Source: Hydrangea macrophylla
Lineage: Eukaryota > Streptophyta > Magnoliopsida > Cornales > Hydrangeaceae
Direction: 5' to 3'
Assembly: GCA_033977485.1 (NCBI GenBank)
Contig: CM066987.1
Span: forward strand, 50,843,033-50,907,032
Length of the DNA stretch: 64,000 nt
Shown: positions 33,245 through 43,506 of the stretch, in pieces
Numbering within the stretch: position 1 is the first letter of the stretch
Layout of the letters: every line of letters begins with the position of its first letter
The notes under the pieces: model-generated
The model's database searches: none
What the model was told of the DNA's origin: nothing
What the model saw: the letters and a program-made list of their open reading frames with translations, nothing else
Program-made: the position numbers and the translations under genes

Positions 33245-33305
33245 GAGGCAGCTGGGCAGATTCTTTTGCTCTGGCTGGGGAGAAGCCACGTGAACACTCC
33301 CTCTT

Positions 33306-33313
33306 TATATAAA
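33306..33313 (+). promoter_or_regulatory. LTR TATA box
   Basis: TATATAAA, followed by a pyrimidine-rich stretch (CCTTTTCCTGCG) and a GA-rich leader. It is the likely Pol II promoter of the element. The same position in the 3' LTR is 41546-41553. Confidence 0.7.
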
Positions 33314-33615
33314 CCAACCCTTTTCCTGCGTTTTTCTCTTTAGAGAAATCAGAGAGAGTGAGGGGGAGGGTTTTGTGTGTGTGTTATATATATATACACT
33401 TATATATATATATATACTCACATATATACATATATTTACTTACACCCACACACAGAAATGGACTGAGACAAGAAGAAAGAAGAGGAGAAGGTCAGAAAGA
33501 AGAAAGAAGGAGAAAGAGAAGAGAGAAGACAGAGAACTAAAGAGAGAGAGAGAGGAGGACCACCATTGAAGCTCAAGCTTCAAAACACATTCCCAAACAC
33601 GCCTTAACGCCTAAG

Positions 33616-33621
33616 GTGAGT
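33616..33621 (+). other. candidate splice donor in the LTR leader
   Basis: AAG|GTGAGT, a consensus 5' splice site about 300 bp after the TATA box. The solo LTRs have GGAG|GTGAG (45789) and GGAG|GTAAG (50283) at equivalent places. Acceptors precede the acidic ORF (35394) and gag (36682). Splicing would remove the primer binding site from the messages. Confidence 0.5.
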
Positions 33622-33745
33622 TCTAAACTCACTTGGTAACTTATATTGATGTTATGACATGTTTTGAATGAAGAAATGAAGAAGAAATCATGTATTCCCG
33701 TTTATATGTTGCTGAGCAGTCTTCTCTGTGAAGAAGACGAAGTGT

Positions 33746-33908
33746 CAATCGATTGACACTATATCAATCGATTGACATCTCTCATGTCTCAATCGATTGA
33801 CACTTTATCAATCGATTGACATGGATTGTGATCCAATCGATTGAACTTTATTCCAATCGATTGACACTACTTTTATACCAATCGATTGACATCTATACCA
33901 ATCGATTG
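33746..33908 (+). promoter_or_regulatory. palindrome array B in the LTR
   Basis: Eight perfect CAATCGATTG copies start at 33746, 33765, 33790, 33809, 33834, 33854, 33879 and 33899. Spacing alternates 19-20 and 25 bp. The copy in the 3' LTR is at 41986-42148. Confidence 0.93.
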
Positions 33909-34233
33909 GTAGTTACAGTTTACTGTTTTACTTGTTTAGATAATGTAATAACTGTTTAGTTGTTTATTTACTGCTCATTATTTCCCAGCATGCTTTATTA
34001 CTGTAATACAGACATGATAACGAGTTAATGCAGCATAGGATCGTAGTAATAACAAGACTATCGGATAATGTTTATGATGTTAGATAACGGAATAGTTGTG
34101 AATCCTTTGGAGTTAACATTCATTCATTCAGAGTAGTCGGGCCACATTGGGATTGCCATGTATCGGAAATAGAGTTGAACTTAAGTAGGTTTGCTAAGAT
34201 TCGGGAATCTTGCGTGGGCGGGCTTTGGTCGAT

Positions 34234-34546
34234 CATATGTTCTTAAAAGCGGTAGACAGACGAAGGTGTCTATGACTTGCGGTGGACCGGACCAATTGCC
34301 CTAAGATAGCCAGATGATCTAATCATATGTTCTTAAAAGCGGTAGACAGACGAAGGTGTCTATGACATGCGGTGGACCGTGATCACTGGTAGACGTCGCT
34401 AAGTCGTGGCATAGAATGATGTACTGTTGTTTAAAGCGTTATATCCCTGACATGCGGTGGACTGTGCATATGTTCTTAAAAGCGGGGGATGGACTAACGT
34501 GGGATCCATGACATGCGGTGAACTGTGCATATGTTCTTAAAAGCGG
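34234..34546 (+). repeat. four CATATGTTCTTAAAAGCGG repeats in the LTR
   Basis: Exact 19-mers at 34234, 34324 and 34528, with a near-identical copy at 34467. Each is linked to a TGACATGCGGTGGACCG-like block. Placed in the transcribed leader, they could be structural, for example in packaging. Role unknown. Confidence 0.8.
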
Positions 34547-34766
34547 TGGATGAGCAATGGTGCGTTATAGAGTTGAACTACTGTCGAGTCTGTTCCCCTA
34601 TCTAGACGTGTTATCGGTTTTTAATAAGTAAAACATTAGTAATTGGATCATCGATTTGATTAAAGGAGTTATCCTTACAGAATTCTAATTTGGTTACGGC
34701 TTATAACTTGTAATAACTTCAATAGTTGATACCCTGTTAGTATCTAACTCACTCGGCTTTCATTAA

Positions 34767-34949
34767 GCTGACGGCGTTTATGCCGCTGGACATTTCTACG
34801 TTCCAGCGCACCCTGGTTATGACTATACAGGTGAAGGGCCTGCAGGAGAGGACTACTATGCCGGTGACGGAGTCCCTGTGGAAAATTTCCCCGACGGAGG
34901 TCAGACCGAAGAAGACTACTACGCCGAGGACTACCCTTATGCAAACTGA
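34767..34949 (+). other. GC-rich coding-like segment inside the LTR
   Basis: An open frame of 60 codons with no ATG reads Tyr/Gly/Asp/Glu/Pro-rich peptide (GHFYVPAHPGYDYTGEG ... EDYYAEDYPYAN) and ends at TGA 34947-34949. It starts right after an in-frame TAA that overlaps a possible splice acceptor (TTTCATTAAG). GC content is clearly higher than in the surrounding LTR. It may be an exon or a captured coding fragment. The copy in the 3' LTR is 43007-43189. Confidence 0.4.
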
Positions 34950-35268
34950 AGTCTTGACTAGAATTGTAGCTAGTTGTCTTTACCGTTTTAGAATCTTTTT
35001 GTAGTCAGGCATATGTTGCCTTGGCATTTGTACTTCCGCTGCCTTATATTTGATTCGAGACTCTGATATGTAATAGTTAGTAACTTCTGTTGACTTTATG
35101 TTACGCTGTGATCAGAACCTAGACTTCATTCCTGTTACACTATTCCTTCTTGTTGCTTAGTACTGCGTGGTGTGGACAATCATGTGACTTCACCCGTCAT
35201 TCCCTATGGACCCATAAAGGAAATTTATTTTTCTCTATTTATGCTGCTCCGGGGCGTGACAGGATTCT

Positions 35269-35286
35269 TGGTATCAGAGCCTAGGT
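35269..35286 (+). other. primer binding site, tRNA-iMet type
   Basis: TGGTATCAGAGCCTAGGT, seven bases after the 5' LTR, matches the reverse complement of the plant initiator tRNA-Met 3' end with about one mismatch. This is the usual primer of chromoviruses. Confidence 0.92.
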
Positions 35287-35399
35287 TGTATACCTTTCCG
35301 CTCACAGATTGTCCCACACCATCTGGTCCTAGAACCTTGAGATTCTATAGATGAGTATTAAGATTAGTTCTGACTTAAGGTAGTCCCTTTTCAGGTAGC

Positions 35400-36308
35400 A
35401 TGGCACCACCGCTGTTCGTTCCAGACGAGTTCGGAGGACACTATGTGTATGAGAGTAGTATTGTGCCAGCCGATCCAGAGTACTATGCCTGGAAGGTTAG
35501 ACAGAGAGCTATTGCAGAGACAGAGCGAGACATGCAGATCGAGCAGCAGAGATTTGGGACCCAGGACCCAGAAGTGATACGTCAGGAGATGATCTACCGC
35601 AAGGAGACCTTCAAACACATCGAGGAGGATTCTCTACTGATGTTACGAGACCGTTCTTCGTACCAGGTTCTACTTGCACAGGTTAGAGCAGCACCTCCAC
35701 CCCCACCGGAGGAAGACATGGCTGATGCACCCCCAGCAGATGAGGACCCGGAGGATGATGATGAGACCGATGACGACGATGAGCCAGAGGATGCAGATGA
35801 GGAGATGGAAGATGAGGAGGACGAGGACACCGATGACGAGGAGCCAGAGTATGATCCGGAGGAGGAGGACCCCGTGGACCCAGCCGGTATGGACGTGCCA
35901 GTTGGCGTAGATATTGTGGTTGCAGAGGGTTATCCGATAGAGGAAGAGGAGGTAGCCGCAGACGATGATGCAGTAGTACCAGTCTTACCAGGAGGAGTTA
36001 TAGCACAGCTAGCAGCTGAGTGGGCCGCAGAGATGGCTGCACATCCCCATGGATTTGAGATCGGAGCACCGGAGTTGGCACAGGCTATGGTACAGGCTGA
36101 GGCACTTGCAGCCGCATTTAATGCAGCCCAGGCTGACATGGCCGCTGATGCAGGAGATTTGGGAGCTATTGTGGAGCATGATGGACCCGAGCTGATCGAG
36201 GATGTTGTGATAGAGGATGAGGACATGATGGATGAGGATGATGTTTTGTCTGAGGTTGCCCCAGAGGACGAGGCTTCCATCTATGGATCCGATGTGGACA
36301 ACTTTTGA
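35400..36308 (+). CDS. extra ORF upstream of gag: 302-aa highly acidic protein of unknown function
   Basis: The ATG lies five bases after a good splice acceptor (CCCTTTTCAG|GTAGCATG). Residues 1-96 are mixed and helical-looking, with an Arg/Glu/Gln-rich stretch (about 31-75). Residues 97-103 are Ala/Pro. Residues 104-160 are almost entirely Asp/Glu, 199-252 are Ala-rich and 254-302 are acidic again. From residue 97 to the end there is no Lys or Arg, and the protein has no Cys. No protease, RT, envelope or RNA-binding motif is visible. Extra ORFs before gag are known in some plant gypsy lineages such as Ogre, but this one resembles none I recognise. It could be a histone- or chromatin-interacting chaperone-like protein; that is speculation. 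Antisense ORFs here are shadows. Confidence 0.8.
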   Translation: MAPPLFVPDEFGGHYVYESSIVPADPEYYAWKVRQRAIAETERDMQIEQQRFGTQDPEVIRQEMIYRKETFKHIEEDSLLMLRDRSSYQVLLAQVRAAPPPPPEEDMADAPPADEDPEDDDETDDDDEPEDADEEMEDEEDEDTDDEEPEYDPEEEDPVDPAGMDVPVGVDIVVAEGYPIEEEEVAADDDAVVPVLPGGVIAQLAAEWAAEMAAHPHGFEIGAPELAQAMVQAEALAAAFNAAQADMAADAGDLGAIVEHDGPELIEDVVIEDEDMMDEDDVLSEVAPEDEASIYGSDVDNF

Positions 36309-36703
36309 GTCCAGTACCTTTAGGACTTAGACTTTTACGCTTGACTTTAGGACATGTTGTCCACTTACTTTTGACGCTTACATAGACAGCTATTGACCGT
36401 AGCCTTTTTGTATAGGTAGCCACCAGTAGTGGTTTTGTGTATATCTTTCTTTTGTTTAGATCTTGTATAGGATCATGTACTACGCGGTACACAGATGATC
36501 TATTGTGTACTCCGCTGTACATCTTTTGGGTATATATATGGCAGATCGTTTCTCTTGGTTATTTCTGTTGTCATCTCATTGTTATGTTATGGTTGTGATT
36601 TTGATTCATGTTATGCTTTCTGTCATTTAAGTATGATTATTTCCCTGAGGAGATTGTCAGCTAATCGTTAGATCCTTCATAGGTACACCTCACACGGATC
36701 ACT
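36309..36703 (+). other. spacer between the acidic ORF and gag
   Basis: T-rich, without a retained ORF. It ends in a candidate splice acceptor CCTTCATAG (AG at 36681-36682), 21 bases before the gag ATG. That would allow a separately spliced gag-pol message. Confidence 0.5.
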
Positions 36704-37537
36704 ATGGTGGGACCCACAAGGAACCAAGCACAACTGGGAGCACCCATTCCCGAGGGTATGGACCCAACTGGAGTCTTCGAAGCTTTCATGCAACGGATGG
36801 AGCACATCGGCGATACCTACAATCATGCCACCAACGACAATGGCAACAACCACTTTGTCCCTCCAAGGCAGACAGGCGATAAGCTATTGGAACGATTTCG
36901 TGGCCTGCGACCCGAGAAGTTCGACGGCATGGCAGAGTCCTGGAAAGCAGAGCAATGGATACGAGAGTTGGAGCTAATCTTTGAAGCCCTGGAGTGCAGT
37001 GAGCTTGACAAGAGACGTCTAGCCGCATTTCAACTGACTTACTCCGCCGCGGACTGGTGGGAGGCCGAGAGAGCCACGATTGGGATTGACGCTGCAAGGA
37101 GAATGCCTTGGGAAGCATTCAAGGCTCGATTTCTCGAGAAGTATTTCCCTGAGGACGAAAGAGATCAACAAGAGAGGAATTTCCTGAGTCTAACCCAAGG
37201 AAACTGGACAGTCAGGGAGTATACTACACAATTCGAGCGACTTTCCCGTTTCGCTCCGCACATGATAGACACCTCCGTCAAGAAGGTCAAGCGATTCCAC
37301 CAAGGACTCAACCCACACCTCCGGCACATGATGATAGGCCATCTGGGCCAGTCGTTTGAAGGGATTGTCCGTCTTGCTTCAAGTTTGGAAAAGGATGCTT
37401 ACCCTGTACAAGGACCACAAGTGAACCGACCTCCACCCAGGACCTTCCAACCAAGGAACTTTCCCGTGCAATCATCAAGGAACAATCAAGGATGGAAACC
37501 CCAGACCAACAACTATCAGGGAACTAAGCGCACGTAG
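36704..37537 (+). CDS. gag: gag, capsid part, ending at an in-frame TAG
   Basis: 277 codons. The retrotransposon gag core spans about residues 65-230, including RPEKFDGMAESWKAEQWIRE, ADWWEAERA, WEAFKARFLEKYFP and VREYTTQFERL. A basic, Asn/Gln/Pro-rich linker follows and the frame stops at TAG 37535-37537. The same frame stays open beyond the stop, through both zinc knuckles and all of pol. The stop is thus either a recent nonsense mutation (a TGG-to-TAG change would suffice) or a readthrough signal. Gag forms the cytoplasmic virus-like particle. Confidence 0.92.
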   Translation: MVGPTRNQAQLGAPIPEGMDPTGVFEAFMQRMEHIGDTYNHATNDNGNNHFVPPRQTGDKLLERFRGLRPEKFDGMAESWKAEQWIRELELIFEALECSELDKRRLAAFQLTYSAADWWEAERATIGIDAARRMPWEAFKARFLEKYFPEDERDQQERNFLSLTQGNWTVREYTTQFERLSRFAPHMIDTSVKKVKRFHQGLNPHLRHMMIGHLGQSFEGIVRLASSLEKDAYPVQGPQVNRPPPRTFQPRNFPVQSSRNNQGWKPQTNNYQGTKRT

Positions 37538-40500
37538 GATGGGACAAGGAAGCCCCAAGCTAATTTTCCTCGACAACAGAATCAACAGCGAGGACCACCT
37601 CAGGCACAGCCCGTCGCCCAGCGACAAAACACTGATGGATGTTTCAACTGTGGAGTGCCCGGACATATTTCAAGGTGTTGCACAGCCCCCAAGACCAACC
37701 GGCGTAATGACCTCGTTTGCCGTAACTGTAACAAGCCTGGTCACATAAGCAAGGATTGTCGAGCACCACGTGGAGGCTACTATGGAGCGCCTGCTCAAGG
37801 ACAGCAAGGACAGGTTAGGGTGAATGCCATCATTCCTGACAATGCAGGGTATAATGCAGAGGAACAGCAAAACTTGGAAGGTACACTCATTTTATTTCAC
37901 TGTCAAGTTAGAGCTTTGTTTGATACCGGTGCCGCCCGTTCTTTCATAGCTATTAAGATGGTACGTGATTTGGGATTGTTACCCCTAACACTTGAGCCGA
38001 CCCTTAATGCCGTTTCACCCTTGGGAGTATCCGTTAAGTTAGGTAAGGTGTGCAAGGATTGTCCCTTGACACTAGAGGATAGGAATCTCCCAGCAGACTT
38101 GATAGTCCTGTCAATGTCTGAGTTCGACGTGATCCTAGGAATGGATTGGCTTACTAAGTATGGAGCTAACCTGGATTGTGTTAGTCGGACCATTGTCTTT
38201 TCGACGCCTGGTTGCCCGCAGATCAGATTTCAGTGCCAACCGTTGAGCGACATGTTTATCACAAGCTGCCTAGCCACGATTAAGACTTCAAGCACGGAGC
38301 TTACTATCAACCAGATCCCCGTTATTCAAGACTTTGAAGATGTGTTCCGAAGTATCTCAGGACTTCCGCCGAAGAGAGAGATAGACTTCTGCATTGAGTT
38401 AGCACCCGGAACGTTGCCGATTTCCAAGACCCCGTATCGGATGGCGCCAATAGAAATGCTAGAATTGAAGAAGCAAGTTCAGGAACTCGAAGATTTAGGT
38501 TTTGTTTGCCCCAGTACATCGCCTTGGGGAGCACCAGTTCTATTTGTGAAGAAGAAAGACGGAGAGCTACGACTCTGTATCGACTACAGGGAGCTGAATA
38601 AAGTCACGATCAAGAATAGGTATCCACTTCCCCGGATAGACGACCTGTTCGATCAACTACAAGGATCAAGGATATTCTCAAAAATCGATTTGCGTTCAGG
38701 ATACCATCAATTGCTAGTTAGACCGAAGGATATACCGAAAACTGCCTTCAGGACGAGATATGGACACTATGAGTTTCTAGTGATGTCTTTTGGATTGACT
38801 AATGCCCCGGCAGTATTCATGGACCTAATGAATAGAGTATTCAGACCCTATCTGGATCAATTCATTATAGTATTCATCGACGACATTCTAATTTATTCAA
38901 GGACGGAAGAAGAACATAAGCAGCATCTACAAATTGCTCTACAGACTCTCAGAGACAATAGTTTGTATGCGAAATTCAGCAAATGTGAATTCTGGCTTCA
39001 GGAAGTTAAATTCCTGGGACATGTGATATCACAGGATGGGATTTCTGTAGACTCATCTAAGATCGATGCAGTCTTGAGCTGGAACAGACCAACCAATGCG
39101 ACCGAAGTTAGGAGTTTTCTTGGATTGGCTGGATATTACCGGAAATTTGTGGAAGGATTCTCTAGAATCGCAGGACCATTGGCAAGCCTGACTAAGAAGG
39201 AGACGAAGTACGAATGGACTGATAAACATGAGGATGCATTCCGGGAATTGAAAGAGAGACTAACCTCAGCACCCGTACTTGCGATACCTAAGAGTGGTGA
39301 ACAATTCATAATCTATAGTGATGCGTCACACCAAGGACTTGGTTGTGTGCTAATGCAAGAGGGGAATGTCATTGCATACGGATCAAGACAATTGAAACCG
39401 CATGAGAAGAACTATCCGACGCACGACTTAGAACTAGCCGCAATCGTGTTCGCCTTGAAGATTTGGAGACACTATTTGTATGGAGAAAAGTTCGACTTGT
39501 TCTCAGATCATAAGAGTTTAAGATACCTGTTCTCTCAAAAGGAGTTGAACATGCGACAACGGAGATGGATGGAGCTACTCAAGGACTACGACTTCTCTTT
39601 GCAATACCACCCGGGTAAAGCAAATGTTGTAGCCGACGCTCTGAGCCGGAGACCACGCCTTTTGGTTGCTTCGATTTTGATTAGAGAATGGCGAGCAATG
39701 GAGACGTTAGCCGAATTCGATCTTCAACCAGTGGAATCAGGAGAAGGACAACACTTTGGATGTCTTGCTGTACAACCGACTCTCATCAGCCGCATCTTGG
39801 AAGCTCAACAGTCGAACGAGGATTTAAAGTTATGGTTTGCTAAGGTGTCCGCAAAGGAACCCGAGATATGGAGTATTAGTACGGACGGAGCACTGAGATG
39901 CAAAGGCAGACTCTGTGTGCCAAATGACGATGGACTCAGGAGGAGCATTCTGGACGAAGCACACAAGTCAAGGATGACTATCCACCCAGGAGGAAATAAG
40001 ATGTATAAGGACTTGAAGAGAAACTTCTGGTGGCAAGGAATGAAGCGAGAAGTGGCCGAGTATGTATCACAATGTCTTATTTGCAAACAAGTAAAGGCAG
40101 AGCATCAGAAACCACCTGGACTCCTACAACCGCTACCGATTCCCCAATGGAAATGGGAGCACATCACCATGGATTTTGTGGTTGGATTGCCGAAGTCTCA
40201 ACAAAACCACAACGCTATTTGGGTAATAGTGGATCGACTCACCAAGTCAGCACATTTTATCGCCTACAGCATGACGTACCCTGTTGAAAGATTGAGCCGG
40301 ATGTATCTACAGCAAGTAGTGCGACTGCACGGAGTACCCGTCTCAATAGTTTCAGATCGAGATTCACGCTTTACCGCAGAATTCTGGAAGAGCCTTCAGA
40401 CAGCAATGGGAACGTCATTGAATTTGAGTTCAGCCTTTCATCCACAGACAGACGGTCAGACAGAACGAGTCAATCAAGTGATGGAAGATATGTTGCGAGC

Positions 40501-41209
40501 ATGTGTCATTGAATTCGAGAGTTCATGGGAGACGCATCTACCTTTGATCGAGTTTGCCTACAACAACAGTTACCACACGAGCATAGGGATGGCACCGTTT
40601 GAAGCATTGTATGGAAGACCTTGCCGATCGCCGCTGTGTTGGGCCGAAGTCGGAGATACTCAACTACTTGGGCCCGAGATGATTCGAGAAACCAACGAGA
40701 AGATCCAGATTGTACGAGAGAAGATGAAGACAGCGCAATCCAGACACAAGAGCTATGCCGACAAGCGACGGAAAGATATAGAGTTTGCAGTTGGAGATCA
40801 TGTGCTACTCAAAGTCTCACCAGTTCGAGGTGTCGTCAGATTCGGACAGAAAAGAGGCAAGTTGTCGCCGCGATTCATCGGACCGTTCGAGATCCTAGAA
40901 CGTGTTGGGAAGGTTGCTTATCGACTTGCGTTGCCGCCAAAGATGTCAGGAGTGCACAACGTTTTCCACATCAGCATGTTGAGGAAATGTGCCCACAACC
41001 CAGCGCACGAGATCAGTTTTGAAGATATCGAGGTGAACGAGAACGTGACCTACAACGAAGGACCAGTGCGCATTCTAGACCGAGGAGTGAAGAAGCTCAG
41101 AAACAAGGATATTCCGCTAGTGAAGGTTCAGTGGAAGCACCACGACGAAGGAGAAGCTTCATGGGAGTTGGAGTCAGAGATGCAAGAGAAGTTTCCATTT
41201 TTGTTTTAA
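37538..41209 (+). CDS. pol: gag zinc knuckles plus pol polyprotein: protease, RT, RNase H, integrase, chromodomain-like tail
   Basis: Open from 37538 in the gag frame; the first Met is at 37655 (1184 aa from there). In order: two CCHC knuckles ([13 protein letters not shown] near 37640 and [14 protein letters not shown]), protease with DTG (residues 90-92 from Met 37655), RT with [13 protein letters not shown] and FIDD (407-410), RNase H with [13 protein letters not shown], integrase with a zinc-binding region and catalytic D840, D901, E937 (DD35E), then a C-terminal chromodomain-like region ([20 protein letters not shown] ... ASWELE). Chromodomains steer integration to heterochromatin. The frame is intact to the TAA at 41207-41209. 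Confidence 0.95.
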   Translation, partial: DGTRKPQANFPRQQNQQRGPPQAQPVAQRQNTDGCFNCGVPGHISRCCTAPKTNRRNDLVCRNCNKPGHISKDCRAPRGGYYGAPAQGQQGQVRVNAIIPDNAGYNAEEQQNLEGTLILFHCQVRALFDTGAARSFIAIKMVRDLGLLPLTLEPTLNAVSPLGVSVKLGKVCKDCPLTLEDRNLPADLIVLSMSEFDVILGMDWLTKYGANLDCVSRTIVFSTPGCPQIRFQCQPLSDMFITSCLATIKTSSTELTINQIPVIQDFEDVFRSISGLPPKREIDFCIELAPGTLPISKTPYRMAPIEMLELKKQVQELEDLGFVCPSTSPWGAPVLFVKKKDGELRLCIDYRELNKVTIKNRYPLPRIDDLFDQLQGSRIFSKIDLRSGYHQLLVRPKDIPKTAFRTRYGHYEFLVMSFGLTNAPAVFMDLMNRVFRPYLDQFIIVFIDDILIYSRTEEEHKQHLQIALQTLRDNSLYAKFSKCEFWLQEVKFLGHVISQDGISVDSSKIDAVLSWNRPTNATEVRSFLGLAGYYRKFVEGFSRIAGPLASLTKKETKYEWTDKHEDAFRELKERLTSAPVLAIPKSGEQFIIYSDASHQGLGCVLMQEGNVIAYGSRQLKPHEKNYPTHDLELAAIVFALKIWRHYLYGEKFDLFSDHKSLRYLFSQKELNMRQRRWMELLKDYDFSLQYHPGKANVVADALSRRPRLLVASILIREWRAMETLAEFDLQPVESGEGQHFGCLAVQPTLISRILEAQQSNEDLKLWFAKVSAKEPEIWSISTDGALRCKGRLCVPNDDGLRRSILDEAHKSRMTIHPGGNKMYKDLKRNFWWQGMKREVAEYVSQCLICKQVKAEHQKPPGLLQPLPIPQWKWEHITMDFVVGLPKSQQNHNAIWVIVDRLTKSAHFIAYSMTYPVERLSRMYLQQVVRLHGVPVSIVSDRDSRFTAEFWKSLQTAMGTSLNLSSAFHPQTDGQTERVNQVMEDMLRACVIEFESSWETHLPLIEFAYNNSYHTSIGMAPFEALYGRPCRSPLCWAEVGDTQLLGPEMIRETNEKIQIVREKMKTAQSRHKSYADKRRKDIEFAVGDHVLLKVSPVRGVVRFGQKRGKLSPRFIGPFEILERVGKVAYRLALPPKMSGVHNVFHISMLRKCAHNPAHEISFEDIEVNENVTYNEGPVRILDRGVKKLRNKDIPLVKVQWKHHDEGEASWELESEMQEKFPFLF

Positions 41210-41220
41210 CCCAGTTTATT

Positions 41221-41260
41221 TCGGATTTCGGGGACGAAATCTTTTGTGAGTGGTGGATGA
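41221..41260 (+). other. 3' conserved motif and polypurine tract
   Basis: TTTCGGGGACGAAATC is followed by GTGAGTGGTGGATGA directly before the 3' LTR. The G/A-rich stretch would prime plus-strand synthesis; it is less pure than most tracts. Confidence 0.75.
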
Positions 41261-43501
41261 TGTAATACCCTGTATTTTTATAATATATTATATAACTAAG
41301 ACCCTGTATGCTTATTTTAATACTTGTATGAGCTTGGCCTTACCCTTGGTATATTTTATATACCAATCGATTGAACTTTATCTCAATCGATTGATTGTTC
41401 CAATCGATTGAACTTTATACCAATCGATTGATTGTATCAATCGATTGATTGTATCAATCGATTGACACTTATGTCAATCGATTGGAGGCAGCTGGGCAGA
41501 TTCTTTTGCTCTGGCTGGGGAGAAGCCACGTGAACACTCCCTCTTTATATAAACCAACCCTTTTCCTGCGTTTTTCTCTTTAGAGAAATCAGAGAGAGTG
41601 AGGGGGAGGGTTTTGTGTGTGTGTTATATATATATACACTTATATATATATATATACTCACATATATACATATATTTACTTACACCCACACACAGAGATG
41701 GACTGAGACAAGAAGAAAGAAGAGGAGAAGGTCAGAAAGAAGAAAGAAGGAGAAAGAGAAGAGAGAAGACAGAGAACTAAAGAGAGAGAGAGAGGAGGAC
41801 CACCATTGAAGCTCAAGCTTCAAAACACATTCCCAAACACGCCTTAACGCCTAAGGTGAGTTCTAAACTCACTTGGTAACTTATATTGATGTTATGACAT
41901 GTTTTGAATGAAGAAATGAAGAAGAAATCATGTATTCCCGTTTATATGTTGCTGAGCAGTCTTCTCTGTGAAGAAGACGAAGTGTCAATCGATTGACACT
42001 ATATCAATCGATTGACATCTCTCATGTCTCAATCGATTGACACTTTATCAATCGATTGACATGGATTGTGATCCAATCGATTGAACTTTATTCCAATCGA
42101 TTGACACTACTTTTATACCAATCGATTGACATCTATACCAATCGATTGGTAGTTACAGTTTACTGTTTTACTTGTTTAGATAATGTAATAACTGTTTAGT
42201 TGTTTATTTACTGCTCATTATTTCCCAGCATGCTTTATTACTGTAATACAGACATGATAACGAGTTAATGCAGCATAGGATCGTAGTAATAACAAGACTA
42301 TCGGATAATGTTTATGATGTTAGATAACGGAATAGTTGTGAATCCTTTGGAGTTAACATTCATTCATTCAGAGTAGTCGGGCCACATTGGGATTGCCATG
42401 TATCGGAAATAGAGTTGAACTTAAGTAGGTTTGCTAAGATTCGGGAATCTTGCGTGGGCGGGCTTTGGTCGATCATATGTTCTTAAAAGCGGTAGACAGA
42501 CGAAGGTGTCTATGACTTGCGGTGGACCGGACCAATTGCCCTAAGATAGCCAGATGATCTAATCATATGTTCTTAAAAGCGGTAGACAGACGAAGGTGTC
42601 TATGACATGCGGTGGACCGTGATCACTGGTAGACGTCGCTAAGTCGTGGCATAGAATGATGTACTGTTATTTAAAGCGTTATATCCCTGACATGCGGTGG
42701 ACTGTGCATATGTTCTTAAAAGCGGGGGATGGACTAACGTGGGATCCATGACATGCGGTGAACTGTGCATATGTTCTTAAAAGCGGTGGATGAGCAATGG
42801 TGCGTTATAGAGTTGAACTACTGTCGAGTCTGTTCCCCTATCTAGACGTGTTATCGGTTTTTAATAAGTAAAACATTAGTAATTGGATCATCGATTTGAT
42901 TAAAGGAGTTATCCTTACAGAATTCTAATTTGGTTACGGCTTATAACTTGTAATAACTTCAATAGTTGATACCCTGTTAGTATCTAACTCACTCGGCTTT
43001 CATTAAGCTGACGGCGTTTATGCCGCTGGACATTTCTACGTTCCAGCGCACCCTGGTTATGACTATACAGGTGAAGGGCCTGCAGGAGAGGACTACTATG
43101 CCGGTGACGGAGTCCCTGTGGAAAATTTCCCCGACGGAGGTCAGACCGAAGAAGACTACTACGCCGAGGACTACCCTTATGCAAACTGAAGTCTTGACTA
43201 GAATTGTAGCTAGTTGTCTTTACCGTTTTAGAATCTTTTTGTAGTCAGGCATATGTTGCCTTGGCATTTGTACTTCCGCTGCCTTATATTTGATTCGAGA
43301 CTCTGATATGTAATAGTTAGTAACTTCTGTTGACTTTATGTTACGCTGTGATCAGAACCTAGACTTCATTCCTGTTACACTATTCCTTCTTGTTGCTTAG
43401 TACTGCGTGGTGTGGACAATCATGTGACTTCACCCGTCATTCCCTATGGACCCATAAAGGAAATTTATTTTTCTCTATTTATGCTGCTCCGGGGCGTGAC
43501 A
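41261..43501 (+). repeat. 3' LTR of the chromovirus
   Basis: 2241 bp, 17 bp longer than the 5' LTR because one ATTGATTGTATCAATCG unit was gained in array A. Otherwise it carries two substitutions relative to 33038-35261. Confidence 0.97.
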
Positions 43502-43506
43502 TTTAT

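Larger units (their letters stand above)
33038..35261 (+). repeat. 5' LTR of the chromovirus
   Basis: 2224 bp. It contains palindrome array A, a TATA box, a GT/AT microsatellite with a GA-rich leader, a splice donor, palindrome array B, four CATATGTTCTTAAAAGCGG repeats and a GC-rich coding-like stretch near its 3' end. It differs from the 3' LTR at 33457 (A versus G) and 34429 (G versus A). Confidence 0.97.
33038..43501 (+). mobile_element. young Ty3/gypsy chromovirus (Tekay/Del-like), nearly intact
   Basis: The ends are TGTAATACCC and GGGGCGTGACA, with a target duplication TTTAT (33033-33037 and 43502-43506). The LTRs (2224 and 2241 bp) differ by only two substitutions and one 17-bp repeat-unit gain. 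Internal order: tRNA-iMet PBS, an extra acidic ORF, gag, protease, RT, RNase H, integrase, chromodomain-like tail, polypurine tract. The TTCGGGGACGAAATC motif just before the 3' LTR and the C-terminal domain fit the Tekay/Del clade. One in-frame stop lies between the gag core and the zinc knuckles. Otherwise it looks competent. Confidence 0.96.

Noticed and set aside
33358..33569. Short ORFs in the LTR (and at 41598-41809)
   Set aside because: Produced by the TA/TG microsatellite and GA-rich leader.
35594..36280. Ser-rich antisense ORFs opposite the acidic ORF
   Set aside because: They are the complement of Asp/Glu codons; the sense frame has a splice acceptor, start and element context.
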